From: Spirometra erinaceieuropaei
Lineage: Eukaryota; Platyhelminthes; Cestoda; Diphyllobothriidea; Diphyllobothriidae
Direction: 5' to 3'
Length of the DNA: 64,000 bases
Assembly: GCA_902702965.1 (NCBI GenBank)
Contig: CACRXP010000164.1
Location: 202,599-266,598 of the forward strand
The translations under genes were made by a program, and so were the position numbers. This document shows, in pieces, positions 1 through 48,560 of this stretch. The notes under the pieces were generated by a model that saw only the letters and a program-made list of their open reading frames with translations, made no database searches and was not told the origin of the DNA. The number at the start of each line of letters is the position of its first letter. The stretch's first letter is position 1.

Positions 1-354
1 TAAGCGCTGAGACACATGAGCGCAATCAATAAGGTAATGACAGCAAGCAGCAGACGGACGGAAGGCACGCGTTACCGCAAACCTTGCCCCGACGTGTGTA
101 TTTAAGTATATTCAAACAACTATACAGAGAAGTTCAGATGTATAGGAAAATTTAAAGAAAATATCGAAAATGTGTATTGACCCACAGAACCGAGTACCAA
201 AATTATCCCAAGGTTTGGCGTCAAGGTCAACTAGAGAACAACATGACAACGGACTGTTGTCCGCAATCACCCTAAATGGTCGGCTGTGAGAATTTAACAG
301 CGACAATTACTTACATTTAATTTAATAGCTGATTATAAACTTTACCAACTTAAA

Positions 355-36750
<36,396 letters not shown>

Positions 36751-39006
36751 TTTTTGGATCACTGTATTCGTTGAAGTCTGCGTGTTCTCATTCGAAAAAT
36801 CATTTAAATAGCTACAATGCTGTTTCTTTGATAAAATAATGTAAGAATAGGGATGTCCCAACCTTGGAACTGCAACCTAGAGCCTTCTCGGCCAAGCAGT
36901 CAAAAGTTAAGCATTTTAGCTGTCAAGTGCAGGGAAATTTATACCGAGGATCAGAGGCAAGACGCATTTTTCCGCTTGTGCTTGGTTATTATCAACCACA
37001 GCCGCCAAGAGCGAGTTCGTTGTTAATTTACTTCCACGCGCAAATCGATGACCAAATGGATCAGAGCCGATCCCACTCTTACACACCCACCATCACTTCC
37101 GTCATCACTACCACATCCCCGCGACGACGGCGACGGCGACCACCACCACTCTCACTCCCACCACCCGTGATAAAACTTCCAATGTCTTACCATCCCTCTC
37201 CATTATCATCACCATTCCCACCACCAGCATTGCGGAAACAATCCCAACCTGTTCCCACTGCGGTCACGTCCTCATATCACGGCATGGGTCTGGTCGATCG
37301 CTTGCGAATCCGTTACACTAAGACTGGCGAACAGGTGCCAGGAGCACCAATACATAGCCGCCGCAACTGCTCACGCATATTAAGGTACGCATGATCCTAC
37401 TCGGCCGCTTGCACATCCAATGCAGCGGAAGTTTCTGCAAGATTGGCACGCTAAACCCACCATGCACATCCGGAACCTCTCGCTCATCGCCGACGCTACC
37501 TGCTTAGTGAAGGGGGCACGATCACAGGGACAAGAGCTTTATTCGCCTGACATTCCGGATTCCTGCTCTAACCCATCATCGGAGACAAAAGCCGATACGA
37601 ATCTGGTGCAGTCGTGGACAATCAACTGCGTCGAAGAAACCGGAAGACGGCTCCGGACGTGAATGGCCAAACACGCTGAAGCCGTTCGGAGAAATGACGC
37701 CAGCTCACAAGTTGCGACTCATTTGACGAGACCGAAATTCTCGCTAGAGGTGACAACCGCGTGGGCCGCGAGCTGCTCGAGTTATGGTCCACTGGTCCCC
37801 AGTCCACTAACAAGTGCAACGACCTTCCTCCTCCATAATCAGTGCTGAGACTTCGCCTATGCGAACTAATTAGATATGCGGGGAGCGCACAGGTGAGCAC
37901 AGTTTCCAACGCCATGGTCTGTGGGTCAGATGATCGGCAATCATCACACCAACATCCAGCACACTTGATAAAATTGCAGCAATTAACAACGCGAATGTCG
38001 GCCATCAAACAGTCATCACACTAAGTACAACGATCCCTGATAAAGAGGGAGAGCCGTGAATATTCATAGGTATGCGGTAGCAAGACGATTGCATCCTATA
38101 AATACAGCAGTCCCTTGTGCATGAACCACCCGTATCTGCTTTTGTCTCTGATGATGGGTTCGCGCAGGACTCCGAAACGTCAGGCGAATAAAGCTCTCGT
38201 GCCTGCGATCGTGTACCCTTCTGCATGACTGCTTTCTGGGACTCGTCTCTTCGCTTCTATCGGCCACCTCCTTCATTACCATTAGAGTCGCCACTACTAG
38301 CAGCATCGCCACCGTCACTACTAGCCTATCCTGCGCGTATTGCCATTGCACATCCACACCCCGTATCGGCCTGTTCGGTCACTTGCGATGCCGTCACACT
38401 GTGATTGGCGGACCAGTGCTAGGGGCACCAACATACGCCAGTCGCACCCGCCTCAACTACCCACCCCCTGTCGACGAGCATTCAGTCATCGCAACGGCCT
38501 AATCGGTCATATGCGACTGTACGATGGGTTGGGGTAAAGAATCGCAGGCCCAACTCCACCACTAAACATCTCCCCGCCCAGCCCATACACCACACACGGA
38601 CCCCTCCCACAACACCTACCACAAGCACCGAATAGGCACCTTCCACGTGTCCTTCGGAATAACTCGGTGCCTAACCAGGCCGTAGGCGGACTCTCGTAGC
38701 TCTGTCAGTCATTGAACCAGTCTCATCACCAGTTGGTTTACAAGCTCGGAGAATCGACTGGTAAACGATCCCCATGGCACTTCGGCACATCTGACACAAA
38801 CCTAACGGGTCCCTATCTATCACAACGCGCAAAGAGTTGTGACTTAGAAGACTGGCAGCTGACGATGCAACTCAGACCTTGCCGTCAGTCTACTATGTGA
38901 AAAGTGGATCAGGATACAATGGCTCCTTCTTAATGTTGCCTCTATAGCATTCTCGCACGCGTGAGATCCGAGCTGTCCGCCCCCTATCTGTGTTAACTTG
39001 GTGTAT
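36751..39006 (+). other. Intergenic, repeat-like, GC-richer
   Basis: Imperfect CAC/CAT-rich sequence lies at about 37085-37240. An inverted repeat is annotated separately. No protein domain was recognised. ATAAAATAATG near 36831 might be a poor poly(A) signal for RPGRIP1L. Confidence 0.4.
37516..38213. repeat. Inverted repeat (arms 37516-37599 and 38131-38213) with AATAAAGCTCT
   Basis: The left arm read on the minus strand gives CGTATCGGCTTTTGTCTCC...GTCAGGCGAATAAAGCTCT...GATCGTGC. The right arm is CGTATCTGCTTTTGTCTCT...GTCAGGCGAATAAAGCTCT...GATCGTG. A third divergent copy is at 22962-23025. The AATAAA suggests a retroposon 3' end or LTR, which is an inference. Confidence 0.75.
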
Positions 39007-39442
<436 letters not shown>

Positions 39443-39789
39443 CAACAGCAGCAGCAGTGGCAACAACGGTCAAATAAAGTGGACCTAAGTGACGAATTCA
39501 AGCCTGGAGGTCATATTAGGCCCAAGAGTCTTCTGCGTTCCAGGATTCGGACGCCAAACGGAGAGGTCAATGCTGTTGGCCCAGCCGAGGACTTCGGGAC
39601 ACGAAACACACCTTTTCACAATGCTATACACTCAGGAGTCGAGCAAGCCGGTACCCATGTTAGTCGATACAAGCAAAATTAGGTAATTATGCACCTTGAA
39701 TGTAGTCTCAGTCGAGGCTGCACGAGTGCACAAAGGCACCAGCTGTAAAACCACTTTTTAATATCATCAAGGTGTATGAACAACGCTTC

Positions 39790-40925
39790 GCATGTGTTCG
39801 ATGGTAAAAGTTCGACCGCCGCATGCGGCGGAGTCTGCTGTGTGTTCAAAAACATGGTAGGCGCAGGACGGTGACTTCTACGTGAGTCAGTTTGTAGTGA
39901 TGACAGACTTGGGCAGCATCTGCTGCACTTTCTCCTTCCTCACCCATATGAGTTCGGTGTCAAGACAGAATCAATAAGTTCGGAAGCGGACTCGGACGTG
40001 GTGACTGAGTGAACTAAACAACCCGTCTACGCATGCCACACACGATCTGTTTCTCGCCAAGTTTCCGCAGACACAAGGGAGCGGCTGCGATCTCACGTGC
40101 GTGAGAGTGCCGTAGAGACCGCGTTCGACAGCCATTAAGCCTGACGCCAAGCCCTCGAGCCAGTCATTCCGTATACACAGTACTAGCAACGAGTACCGAG
40201 CTCGATAATATGGCTGTACGTACAACTCTATATATTCAGTTTCACCCGCAAAATACCAGGTGATCCGGAAAAGGAAATCTCTGCGTATATTTTTGACCGT
40301 CTGCTCTAATACACGAACGGCAGCCCTCTGTCTTCCGCTTCTTCCCACTCACAACACGAATCCGCTTAAAAATCTTTCGAATTCTTGTATCTCCGGGTAG
40401 TGCGCTGTCGCACTCGTCAGCCGCCACCGATGATCAGGCCAGTGCGAGCGCAACTGCAACCGTCACCTCAATTGGAAATTTATCCCTCGTTGATTGGGTC
40501 GGGCGAATGCATAAAGATACAACGGTGCGCGAGGGAACCAGCGAGCTCCATTACCCCGATCCAGTGGTGCGAGCGAGTAGTAAGCTGACTGGACTACCCA
40601 ATTAGGAACGGAACCTCGGTATTGCCTGCTGACATTTGCTAGCGTTTTGGGTCCCGGCACCTTAAATCTGACGGCACCCAGTCTTCGTCGGTACGGTGTG
40701 GATCCCTGCTGCCGCTTTGAAGACCAAACCCCTGGCACTAGTGAAAAACGACACTTGGGGTCAAATCCCACTTTATCCCATACTAACAGCTCGACCGTCG
40801 CTGCCGACCATGTCTACCGTGTGCTCCAAAACAGGGTGAGAGTAGGAATGGTGACTTGCGCATGGTTTCTTTTATAATGATAGTGGACTCGCGTGCTGCA
40901 TCTACCGCACTATCTTCTGCCCACA
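39790..40925 (+). repeat. Duplicated repeat segment
   Basis: GTTCGACCGCCGCATGCGGCGG...GTGTTCAAAAACA...GGTGACTTCTACGTGAGTC at about 39809-39900 recurs in diverged form at about 40790-40880 (GCTCGACCGTCGCTGCCGACC...GTGCTCCAAAACA...GGTGACTTGCGCATGG). Both are followed by a CTGCATCTACCGCAC-like block. No protein recognised. Confidence 0.5.
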
Positions 40926-41879
40926 CGCGCCTGGTGTCATAACTGGATCATGAAGGCCGGAGGTGGGAGAGGGCACAGGTGGTTGGCACGGCGAAAACCC
41001 GCACCTTGGCGTACCGCCTCACCCTCTGAACTGCGACGTATACTGACCAGGGCTTCGCACAAAAGGGAAGCGGCACAGATCCAAATTTGCACGGAATGCG
41101 CCTGCAGTGAAGCCTGCCGGCAGCGTTGGCACTTGTTATGGGTGCACATTCCCGATATCGCCCGCCGGACTCCGATCTGGCCCCCCTGTTGGTCGACGCA
41201 CCAATCGCCTGCTCCTTTTTAGAGGCAATCATCCTATACCACAGCAGCCCATGCGACTCTTTTGATAGACACGGTGTGACCGTTGCCCTTGTGTGTGGAG
41301 ACCAGACAATGACCGGTTGGCTAGCGTTAGACTGAAGGGGCACTTAATAGACATTCCTGTCGGCTCCTTTTACGCACGAACACCGGCGCGACGAAGAGGC
41401 GTGCTTGCAGCCATAAGTTAGTTGGGCGACTCACCATGATCTGCCGATCAGAACTGACTACTTGTCACCAACGCGTGCTTCAAACCGCTGCGAATATCCG
41501 CTGATCTGGAATTCAAACAACAAAAATCCGGTCAGGCGGCCCGACAACACTATAGTCCGTTCAGGTTCCCGCAGCTGGGTTCACGATAGCAGGTCGGTGC
41601 ATGGTGTAGAAACTGATAACGCCTATGGGTCAGGCCACGTTGTTGTTCGTACCCACCTATAAGTCCACCTCTTACCCGCGCCCCAACTTTCATATGCAGG
41701 ACGCCCCGATTTCGTAAAAACAAGATGGTATCAATCCATCCGAGGCCTTGAGCATGGGAACCCGGTTCCGGAGGTAGTAGCAAATGACCGTCGGCGTCAT
41801 CAGCTAGTAACGACTAAATTCCTGGATTCCTTCAGCGATGCCGCAGTGACTGAAGCAGCGGGAGAACCTTACTGCTGTC

Positions 41880-43290
41880 TGCTCATACGGCTCAAGTCAG
41901 GTCCCACGATAATGATTCCTTCGTCCAACTCGGGGAATAAGACTTCGGATATCATCGCAAAACTATGGGGTCCTATTGCTGACAACTCGGCCAGGGTTGT
42001 GCCCGGACTCCACACCGCGAATGAGCAAGTGTGGGACGATGAGGTCGTTCCAAATGACTGGAGCTCGGGCGTCCTGTCTGTCTTCAAGGAGACAAAGGGC
42101 GAGAATTGCCGTGGCACAAGCACCATTGACGTGATTCGGTCCTAGCCGTCGTCATTCTCAGGTGATTCCACGCATGCGTTACCAAACCTGAGCGCGGACG
42201 CGCCGATCGGATACTCACTGTGGCCGGCTCTCGGATTCCGGCATGACTACCAGCAACCGACGGCCTCATGTTTTGACTTAACCGCACCGTTCGATTCCGT
42301 CCCTGTGCAAGAAGACTGGACTAGACAGTATGCTGACAGAAATCATCGCCCTGTTAAGGGTCAACTACTGTTTCACCACTGCGCGAGTTCCGACTCATAG
42401 CAATCCCTCAACCGTCCGATATTCTACCTGGCGATCCACAGAGTTGTTCTATGGCCCGTTGCGTCCAAATACGCCCCTGATCGGATCTTTGAAAGTGCCC
42501 TACACGGCTTTTGCACTGTTTGCTCTGCATCCGCGGTGCCGATCGATCGACCGGACTGCTGGCACCGCCTTGCTCACCTCAAGCTCTGGCGTCGAGGGCG
42601 AGTAGACGTTGGGCAGAGCTGCGTTCCTGATGAGAAGGCACCTGGCTGTCGAATTTAAGATGCCTTCAAATAACTCGGCGAGGTTGCTGCCGCATGGAGG
42701 GTGAGGGAGAGTCGCTGTTGTTCGCAAGATTAACCGACTCTTAGAAAGTGTGCGGACCCTACGCGACACCGTCACTTGCACCAAGATCCCGGCATTCGCC
42801 CGGCTATTCCACCTATATAGTTGAGTGCTGGACTGTGCGTGTGGAGGATGAGCGGAAACTGAAAGTTATGAACAACCTCTGCCTGAGGGCCCATTCCTCG
42901 TGTGAAGTACGCGGGCGTCGTCTAAGATAAAACCGTCGCGATCGCTGAGACAGCACTGTGAAGACATCTCACGTTAACTGAAAAGTACGACTTGTGACTT
43001 GGGCCCCTCCCTCGTCGTCTACCTCATGAGTTTAGCGCCGCTGTCCTCGATTCGGCGTCGTTGCCTACCTGCATGCATCGAAGAGGCCAAACCGAAACCT
43101 GGCCCGGCGGGGTTCGCGAAGACATGGAGATGGTTTTTGAACCTTTGACAGTAGGTCCTCGAGGCCGGAGAAGGGATCGAGTTCTCCAGATCAGCTGCCA
43201 CAGATGGTCACTGTGGTGCTGAAATTCGCGACAGCACCAAGGTGGGCTACAGTAGGCATGATCGGCCGCTGCAACCGGTGCGACATCACA
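41880..43290 (+). mobile_element. Heavily decayed non-LTR retrotransposon (reverse transcriptase and C-terminus)
   Basis: Broken frames keep RT-like order: a fragment with LWGPIADNS...EVVPNDWSSGVL, then NCRGTSTIDV (compare NYRGISLIDV), then VEDERKLKVMNNLCLRAHS near 42840-42900, matching the C-terminal VEDERKLEVFDN...CLRAIL region of flatworm LINEs, and an Arg-rich segment to about 43200. Many stops and frameshifts. The finer family is not assignable by eye. Confidence 0.65.
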
Positions 43291-43953
43291 TACTCGTCCC
43301 ACATCCTTTGTTTACTGACCGCCGCCATCTTCTGTCCAAGCATAACGCGACAGGTAATAACCAAATCGGGTCAAAAAGTGAGACAGCGACACTCGAAATT
43401 GTGTGGAGAACAAGTTCGACGTGCACAAATCCAGTCCAAGGAATGGCACACGGCAATCCTGCCTCCTAGTACAGGAATTTAGGAGGTTGCTTAAGTATAT
43501 AAAGCATCTCAAACTACAGTGATTCGTCTCGTGAAGGAACTTTGGGGCATCCAGCAGTTAACAGAACCCGAGGTCATGTAGGTGTCAGAACATGCGCAGA
43601 AGTCTGGGAAAGACCAAATGGAACGTGGATAACTAGCCGGACCTGCATCGTACTACGTAGTTTCACTCTCTAGTCAAAATCAGCCGCGCCTTCAAGTATT
43701 AATGTACTGTAATAACCGCCGAAACAATATCGAACGACCTGGAAAGCGAGAGGGGATGGGATCGCCACACGGCCTTGGGGAGTAGACAAGGCTAAGGTTT
43801 CTCGCCTCCAAACGAATGAAAATGTCAGACGCACTTGACGAATTGTCATGTGCAAGCTATAACTGGTCAAATCCCAAACCTAGCATACAAGGCAGAAAAA
43901 ACGCAAACCGCTCTTAGGACCGTTGACAGTCGACCATTTATTCGTTTTGTACA
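43291..43953 (+). other. Intergenic spacer downstream of RPL17
   Basis: No domain or repeat recognised. It holds the RPL17 poly(A) signal at 43937-43942. Confidence 0.4.
43937..43942 (-). terminator. RPL17 poly(A) signal AATAAA
   Basis: A perfect AATAAA on the minus strand (TTTATT on plus) starts 11 nt past the stop codon. This implies a very short 3' UTR, common for ribosomal protein genes. Confidence 0.8.
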
Positions 43954-44166
43954 CTAGAATCCGTCGCTTTCCTTCATCATCTGCCTCTTCAGCTTCTTCT
44001 TAGATTCCTTCTTCTTTGTCGGCTGAGCAGATGCAGCTGCAACCTTGGGCACGACATCCTCCTTGGTGGCCAGAATCACCTCGATGTGACATGGGTAGGA
44101 CATATAAGGATTGATGCGCCCGTGAGCACGATATGTGCGGCGGCGAAGTGAGGGGGCAGGGTTAAC
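43954..44166 (-). CDS. RPL17: RPL17 exon 3
   Basis: It encodes [30 protein letters not shown] and a Lys-rich C-terminus ending at TAG (43954-43956). The acceptor is CGAGTAG. Confidence 0.93.
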   Translation of the reverse strand, partial: VNPAPSLRRRTYRAHGRINPYMSYPCHIEVILATKEDVVPKVAAASAQPTKKKESKKKLKRQMMKESDGF

Positions 44167-44602
44167 CTACTCGGACTATTAAATAAATAAACACTAACCT
44201 GAATGTGTTTAATGTACAATCGGCTGGCCTCACCGCCCTTAATATTCTTGTTAACGCCGTTGCTAAAAGCGTTGTGCAGAAGCTGGAGAAGCATCTCGGC
44301 AGACTTCTTGGGCCAACGACCCTGAACAACGCCCCATGCTTTAGCCTGTGCATGGCGACCAACACTGCCATTGAAGCGACGGAACGGAACGATCTCCTTC
44401 TTGGCAATAACATTCTTCAGGTATGCGCGAGCACGCTGGAGAGTCATACCCTAAACACGGTGAGCATTCTAAGAGAAGAACACACTTTAATCGCCCGACA
44501 ACATTCGTGAGTGTTCTTAAAATGAACGCGCAGGTAGGGTGCGCGTGCCTTGCAAGTGCGAGACTCATCCTCAGCCTTCGGCTCCCAGGAGTACTTACCC
44601 AT
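43954..44602 (-). CDS. RPL17: Ribosomal protein uL22 (RPL17), intact three-exon gene
   Basis: The exons (44486-44602, 44199-44450, 43954-44166) join to 193 codons plus stop; human RPL17 has 184 residues. Conserved runs include [63 protein letters not shown] and PCHIEVIL, then a Lys-rich tail. The protein is a 60S subunit component lining the peptide exit tunnel. Introns, an intact frame and an AATAAA argue against a processed pseudogene. It is convergent with RPGRIP1L, about 7 kb away. The start ATG is followed by GGTAAGTAC, which resembles a perfect donor but must be coding, because MGKYS is expected. Confidence 0.95.
44167..44198 (-). other. 32-nt micro-intron (RPL17 intron 2)
   Basis: Minus-strand GTTAGT...GAGTAG, phase 0. 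Its removal joins KHIQ to VNPAP, as in all RPL17 proteins (EHIQVNKAP in human). It contains in-frame stops, so it cannot be coding. Confidence 0.93.
44199..44450 (-). CDS. RPL17: RPL17 exon 2
   Basis: Phase 0 at both ends. It encodes [48 protein letters not shown] and LYIKHIQ, the core of the uL22 fold. Confidence 0.95.
44451..44485 (-). other. 35-nt micro-intron (RPL17 intron 1)
   Basis: Minus-strand GTGTGTTC...GTGTTTAG, phase 0. Splicing joins CCRAIK to GMTLQ, matching AQAIKGMH of human RPL17. An internal TTAG 20 nt before the end is not used. Confidence 0.92.
44486..44602 (-). CDS. RPL17: RPL17 exon 1
   Basis: 39 codons from the ATG at 44602-44600. [20 protein letters not shown] and [11 protein letters not shown] match the N-terminus of the family. 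Confidence 0.93.
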
Positions 44603-45729
44603 CCCACACGAACACGTAGAAATTCAAAAAGTGCGGCTCAAATCAGATCGCAGGTACTTTAACACAACAAGTCAGTTCAGGTCATGGATGAGAACTCATG
44701 TCTCCCACCTTTTAATTTCGCATGAAAAAATTTCTGGGATTGATTATTAATACAAACAGGGAATTCTCCAAAGAAATTATACTTTTACTATGTCTTCCAT
44801 TTTTGTCGGGAAATGCTTCTTCTTTCAAGTATGAAAAATGAGGTAGAAATCGGCCTCATGTCAAAACAGCACCATAACCTTTGTAAATTTGTGATATTGA
44901 CCTTGTAGTCCTCCATTTCTTTCCTGAAGAGCTCAAATAATCGAATGTGTCAGCCTCAACAAAGTTTCGGCTGGCTAACGATACAAATTATTCTATGCTT
45001 GATACTGCGGGTCTGGGCCTTGGAACTTCTCCCAAGCCAGCATCAACATATGCATCATCTTGGGCATGCACGCCTAGAGCCGTTTATTATGTTTTTGTTT
45101 TTCGTATGTTGTTAGTCATTTTTGCATAATCCAATTGCGATATAGGTGTGTCCAGTTAAGAGAAAACCGTGCAGTTTTGGTAGGTGGCGTCATCTGTATC
45201 AAGTGGGTTGCTCTGCACGACCATTAACTAATACCAACCTTTCATTTGCGACTCCCCTACTCTAGGCACTCTCTAGCGGCCAAATCACGCTAACCTTATC
45301 GACCCGCGGACCGAACCAGATGAGGGTATCCGGTGCTGTGTGTAACCCTATACCCGGTAATTTTGCTCTTCTTCCCAACACTCCCGCCACCCTCACCCCT
45401 CCCCATTTTCAAAAAATCCTACGAAAATAATGACACATAATCCGTAAGCCACCCGGGAAAAGTATGATCGTTCCTACGTTGAGCCAAGTCGTTATCCATA
45501 TTGGAGTTCGGTAACCGTGAGGATGTCCAAGTAGTCCATTGAGGGAAAGCACTGCTTACTCCTCGAAGGCGAAGGATCTAGCAAAGGTCACTGAGCAAAC
45601 GCTGAGATATCATGGCACCTGCAAGCATACCCTGTCTCGTGGAAATAAGATGAACGGTCACAACAATGCAACAAACAACGACAACCCTCTTCCTCACACC
45701 TCCTACGCCAGTGGCTGCTGGAGGGATTC
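44603..45729 (+). other. RPL17 5' flank
   Basis: AT-rich. It should contain the RPL17 promoter, but I could not identify a clear TATA box, polypyrimidine start or spliced-leader acceptor. Confidence 0.35.
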
Positions 45730-48560
45730 CGCGTACTCTGGCAGACAAGAGTTGTTCTGCTCCTTTCGACAATCCGCGGAGCAACCGACCAGAAAGGAGG
45801 AAGATGTTAGTCACTCGAGAGCTGACGCTTCATAAAGTGGGAGACGCTTTTTTCCTTGTGACCCGCTTCCCAGAGTAAGGCCAGCTGGAAAGCGTAACTG
45901 CCGACTCAACATCATTCTAAAGAGGCCGCCGGAAGGCAGAATGACGTGATTTGGTCTCGCCCTGTCCGTCCTGGGCGACATAGTTGGACGGCCGTTTTGT
46001 CTTCCGAAAGACATCAACGACCAATTCAAGGGCCCGCACCTCCCTCTTTAAGGAATCAAATTCGCCACGGGCGTCGGGGCCTGCGCTCATAAAAGGTAGC
46101 TCTGGCGAGGGGCAGAACAAAGATTCGGAAGTCATGCACGATTTCCTGACAACTATGGCAAAAACGGGCGAACTAATTTTCATTGGTCATTTCAATGCCC
46201 CCGTCAGAACCAACCACTCTGCGTCGGAGTGGCTGCTCAGTCCCCAGGGAATCGGGAGATTCAATACTAACGGCCTCCTCTTTTTGTGAACCCGCACAGA
46301 ATAGTGTCTTCTCGCCAACACTTTCTTGCGGCTTACGATGCGGGAAGAGGCAACCTGTATACACCCTTGCTCACGGCGTTGGCACCAGCTAAACTACGTC
46401 CTCTTGCGGAGGCGGAATCGACAAGACGTCCTGAGAACGAAGGCAGTTTGCGACATGGATAGCTATATGGGTCGCTCCCTCGTCATCTGTGAGACGAGGC
46501 TCCGCGTGCAATTCTCCAGATGGCCACCAGGTAAGTTAGATACTTTTTGTTGAGGTTGTCAGCTCACCGCTTACATTTCGGTCATCAATTGACCTACCGT
46601 TTAGAGGAACTTTACGTTCAATACGACAACGCCTCCGTGGAGATATAATGGTGTTAACCGCGGGACGATATCCAATTCACCGCTCTGGACGTCCTTGGTT
46701 ATGTACGTCGTGAACCCCAGGACAGTTTCGACGACAACGGTTCATAAATCACCGACCTGATCGTCTAGAAGATAGGACTGCACAAAGCCTGCGTCCACTG
46801 TGGAACCGACGCAAAATAAGCGGCCCTTTTAGATGCCATTGTTTAGTGCAGTGACACCTGCGGGAGATGTAATATGTGTGAATGGATCACAGAACCGTGG
46901 AAATACAAAGATACGCGGACCGCTATGAAATGGAAAACTTCTTCGCGTCAATCGAAACAGTCTACGTGGCCACAAACAAAGCAATCCCGTCATTACTTAA
47001 CTCTTACGAATCAACACTTTGGACGGGAAGATCGGAAATCCTGAAAAACCAGGCCGAGCACTTCAGAAGTATCCGCGGTAGACTGCCCACAGTCTCCGAC
47101 GTCTCCGTGCTGACTCTCCTACGCGGAAATGCGCAATGACTTGGGCCTTCTGTTTTCTTTTACAGAAATCAAGGCTGTACGCTAGATGTTCAGCGAGAAA
47201 ACACAGGGATCCGACGCAATCCAGGCCGAAGTCTATAAGCACAGCGGCCCTCGATCGATGTATAAACTGACCATGGTATCCTTTGAGGTCTGTCGACAAT
47301 GACATGTCCTTCAAGACACGACCATCGTCCATATACACGACGACAAGAGAAACCAACAATTTTGTGACAATCACAAAAGCATTGCACTACCAAACACGAC
47401 TAATAAAATTCTCGCCCACATCCTTCCCACCCAGAGCAGGGACTTCTCTCAGAAAGCCTGTGTGCATTTCTCGGGAGCCGTGGAACTACTGACGGAGTCT
47501 TCGCAGCTCGACAGTTTCAGGGGTGGTGCCAAGAAATAGGGACCAGACTCTACACCGCCTTTGACTATTTAATGAAAGCCTTCGACAAAGTCAACCGCAA
47601 TGGAATCTAGGAAGTAATGCCGAAACTTAGATGCCCGGAAAGCTTCAAAAAATTGGGTGTCCACTTCAAGATGGGATGGTGGCCAGCACCAAGAACAACA
47701 GAACAATATCCAAAGAGTTCTCTGTGTGCAAAGAGGTGTAACAGGGCTGTGGAGTTGCTCCTACCCTATTCAGCCTCATGTCCACTGCTATGCTGGTGGA
47801 CGCCCACCATGGGCAGCGGTGGAGGATTAACATCTGTCAACAAACCAACGGAAAACTGTCAGTCATTCGTCGGTTGAAGATGTCCTCGGGGGTTTATAAG
47901 GCCGGCTTACATGACCCATATTTCATTAATGACTCCGCGTTTAATACTACAACGGAGGAGGACGTGCGGCGGAGTGCGGATCTCTTCGTCTCCGGCTGCC
48001 CTAACTTCGGACTGACCATCAAAGAGAAGAAGACGGTAGTCATGCGCAAATCGGTGGCCAACCTGGTGCACCATGGACCCATATAAACGTCAACTGAACC
48101 CGACTTGCACCAGAGCACAAATCCAAACACGTCAGAAGTTCACTTTCAAGGAGTGTCAAGATCAGTGATGAAGTGGCTCACCAAGTCCTCAAATCTAGTC
48201 AGCCTTTCGGTCTCCTACAGCCTTCGGTCTGGAACAGCCGTTGATTCTATCTGGACACGAAACTTAAGATTTGCCCGACGGTAGTCCTGAATACGTTGCT
48301 GTACATAGTGGAAACATGAAAAGTTTACGACGAACAAACCATGCGACTCAACCACTCCCGTCTCAACTGCTTCCGTAATATACTGAAGCTGTGGTGACAA
48401 GTCGCAGAACGAACAGGGATCTTCGACATCCATGTCACATTGACACCAATCCAATTGTAATGTGGCGACCACGTCTCGAGGACTAACGTCAAGCCAATAC
48501 CCAAGCCGCTACTCGCCGGCGACGTCACGAGAACATCAAAAATTTCTCTCAGGAATATGA
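45730..48560 (+). mobile_element. Decayed endonuclease/reverse-transcriptase LINE
   Basis: Endonuclease pieces: FDNPRSNRPERRKMLVTREL (about 45750), ILGDIVGRPFCLP (about 45970), IGHFNAPV (degenerate GDFNARV, about 46180), GIGRFNTNGLLF and WHQLNYVLLRRRNRQDVLRTKAV (46340-46450). RT pieces: KTQGSDAIQAEVYKH (about 47200), a GCGVAPTLFS-like segment (about 47750), TTEEDVRRSADLFVSGCPNFGLTIKEKKTVVM (47940-48050), and RLNHSRLNCFRNILKL (about 48330). The order is that of a LINE family often mis-annotated as craniofacial development protein 2-like. Every domain has stops or frameshifts. Confidence 0.8.

Noticed and set aside
43954..44602. Processed pseudogene of RPL17
   Set aside because: It has two introns with correct ends, an intact frame and its own AATAAA.
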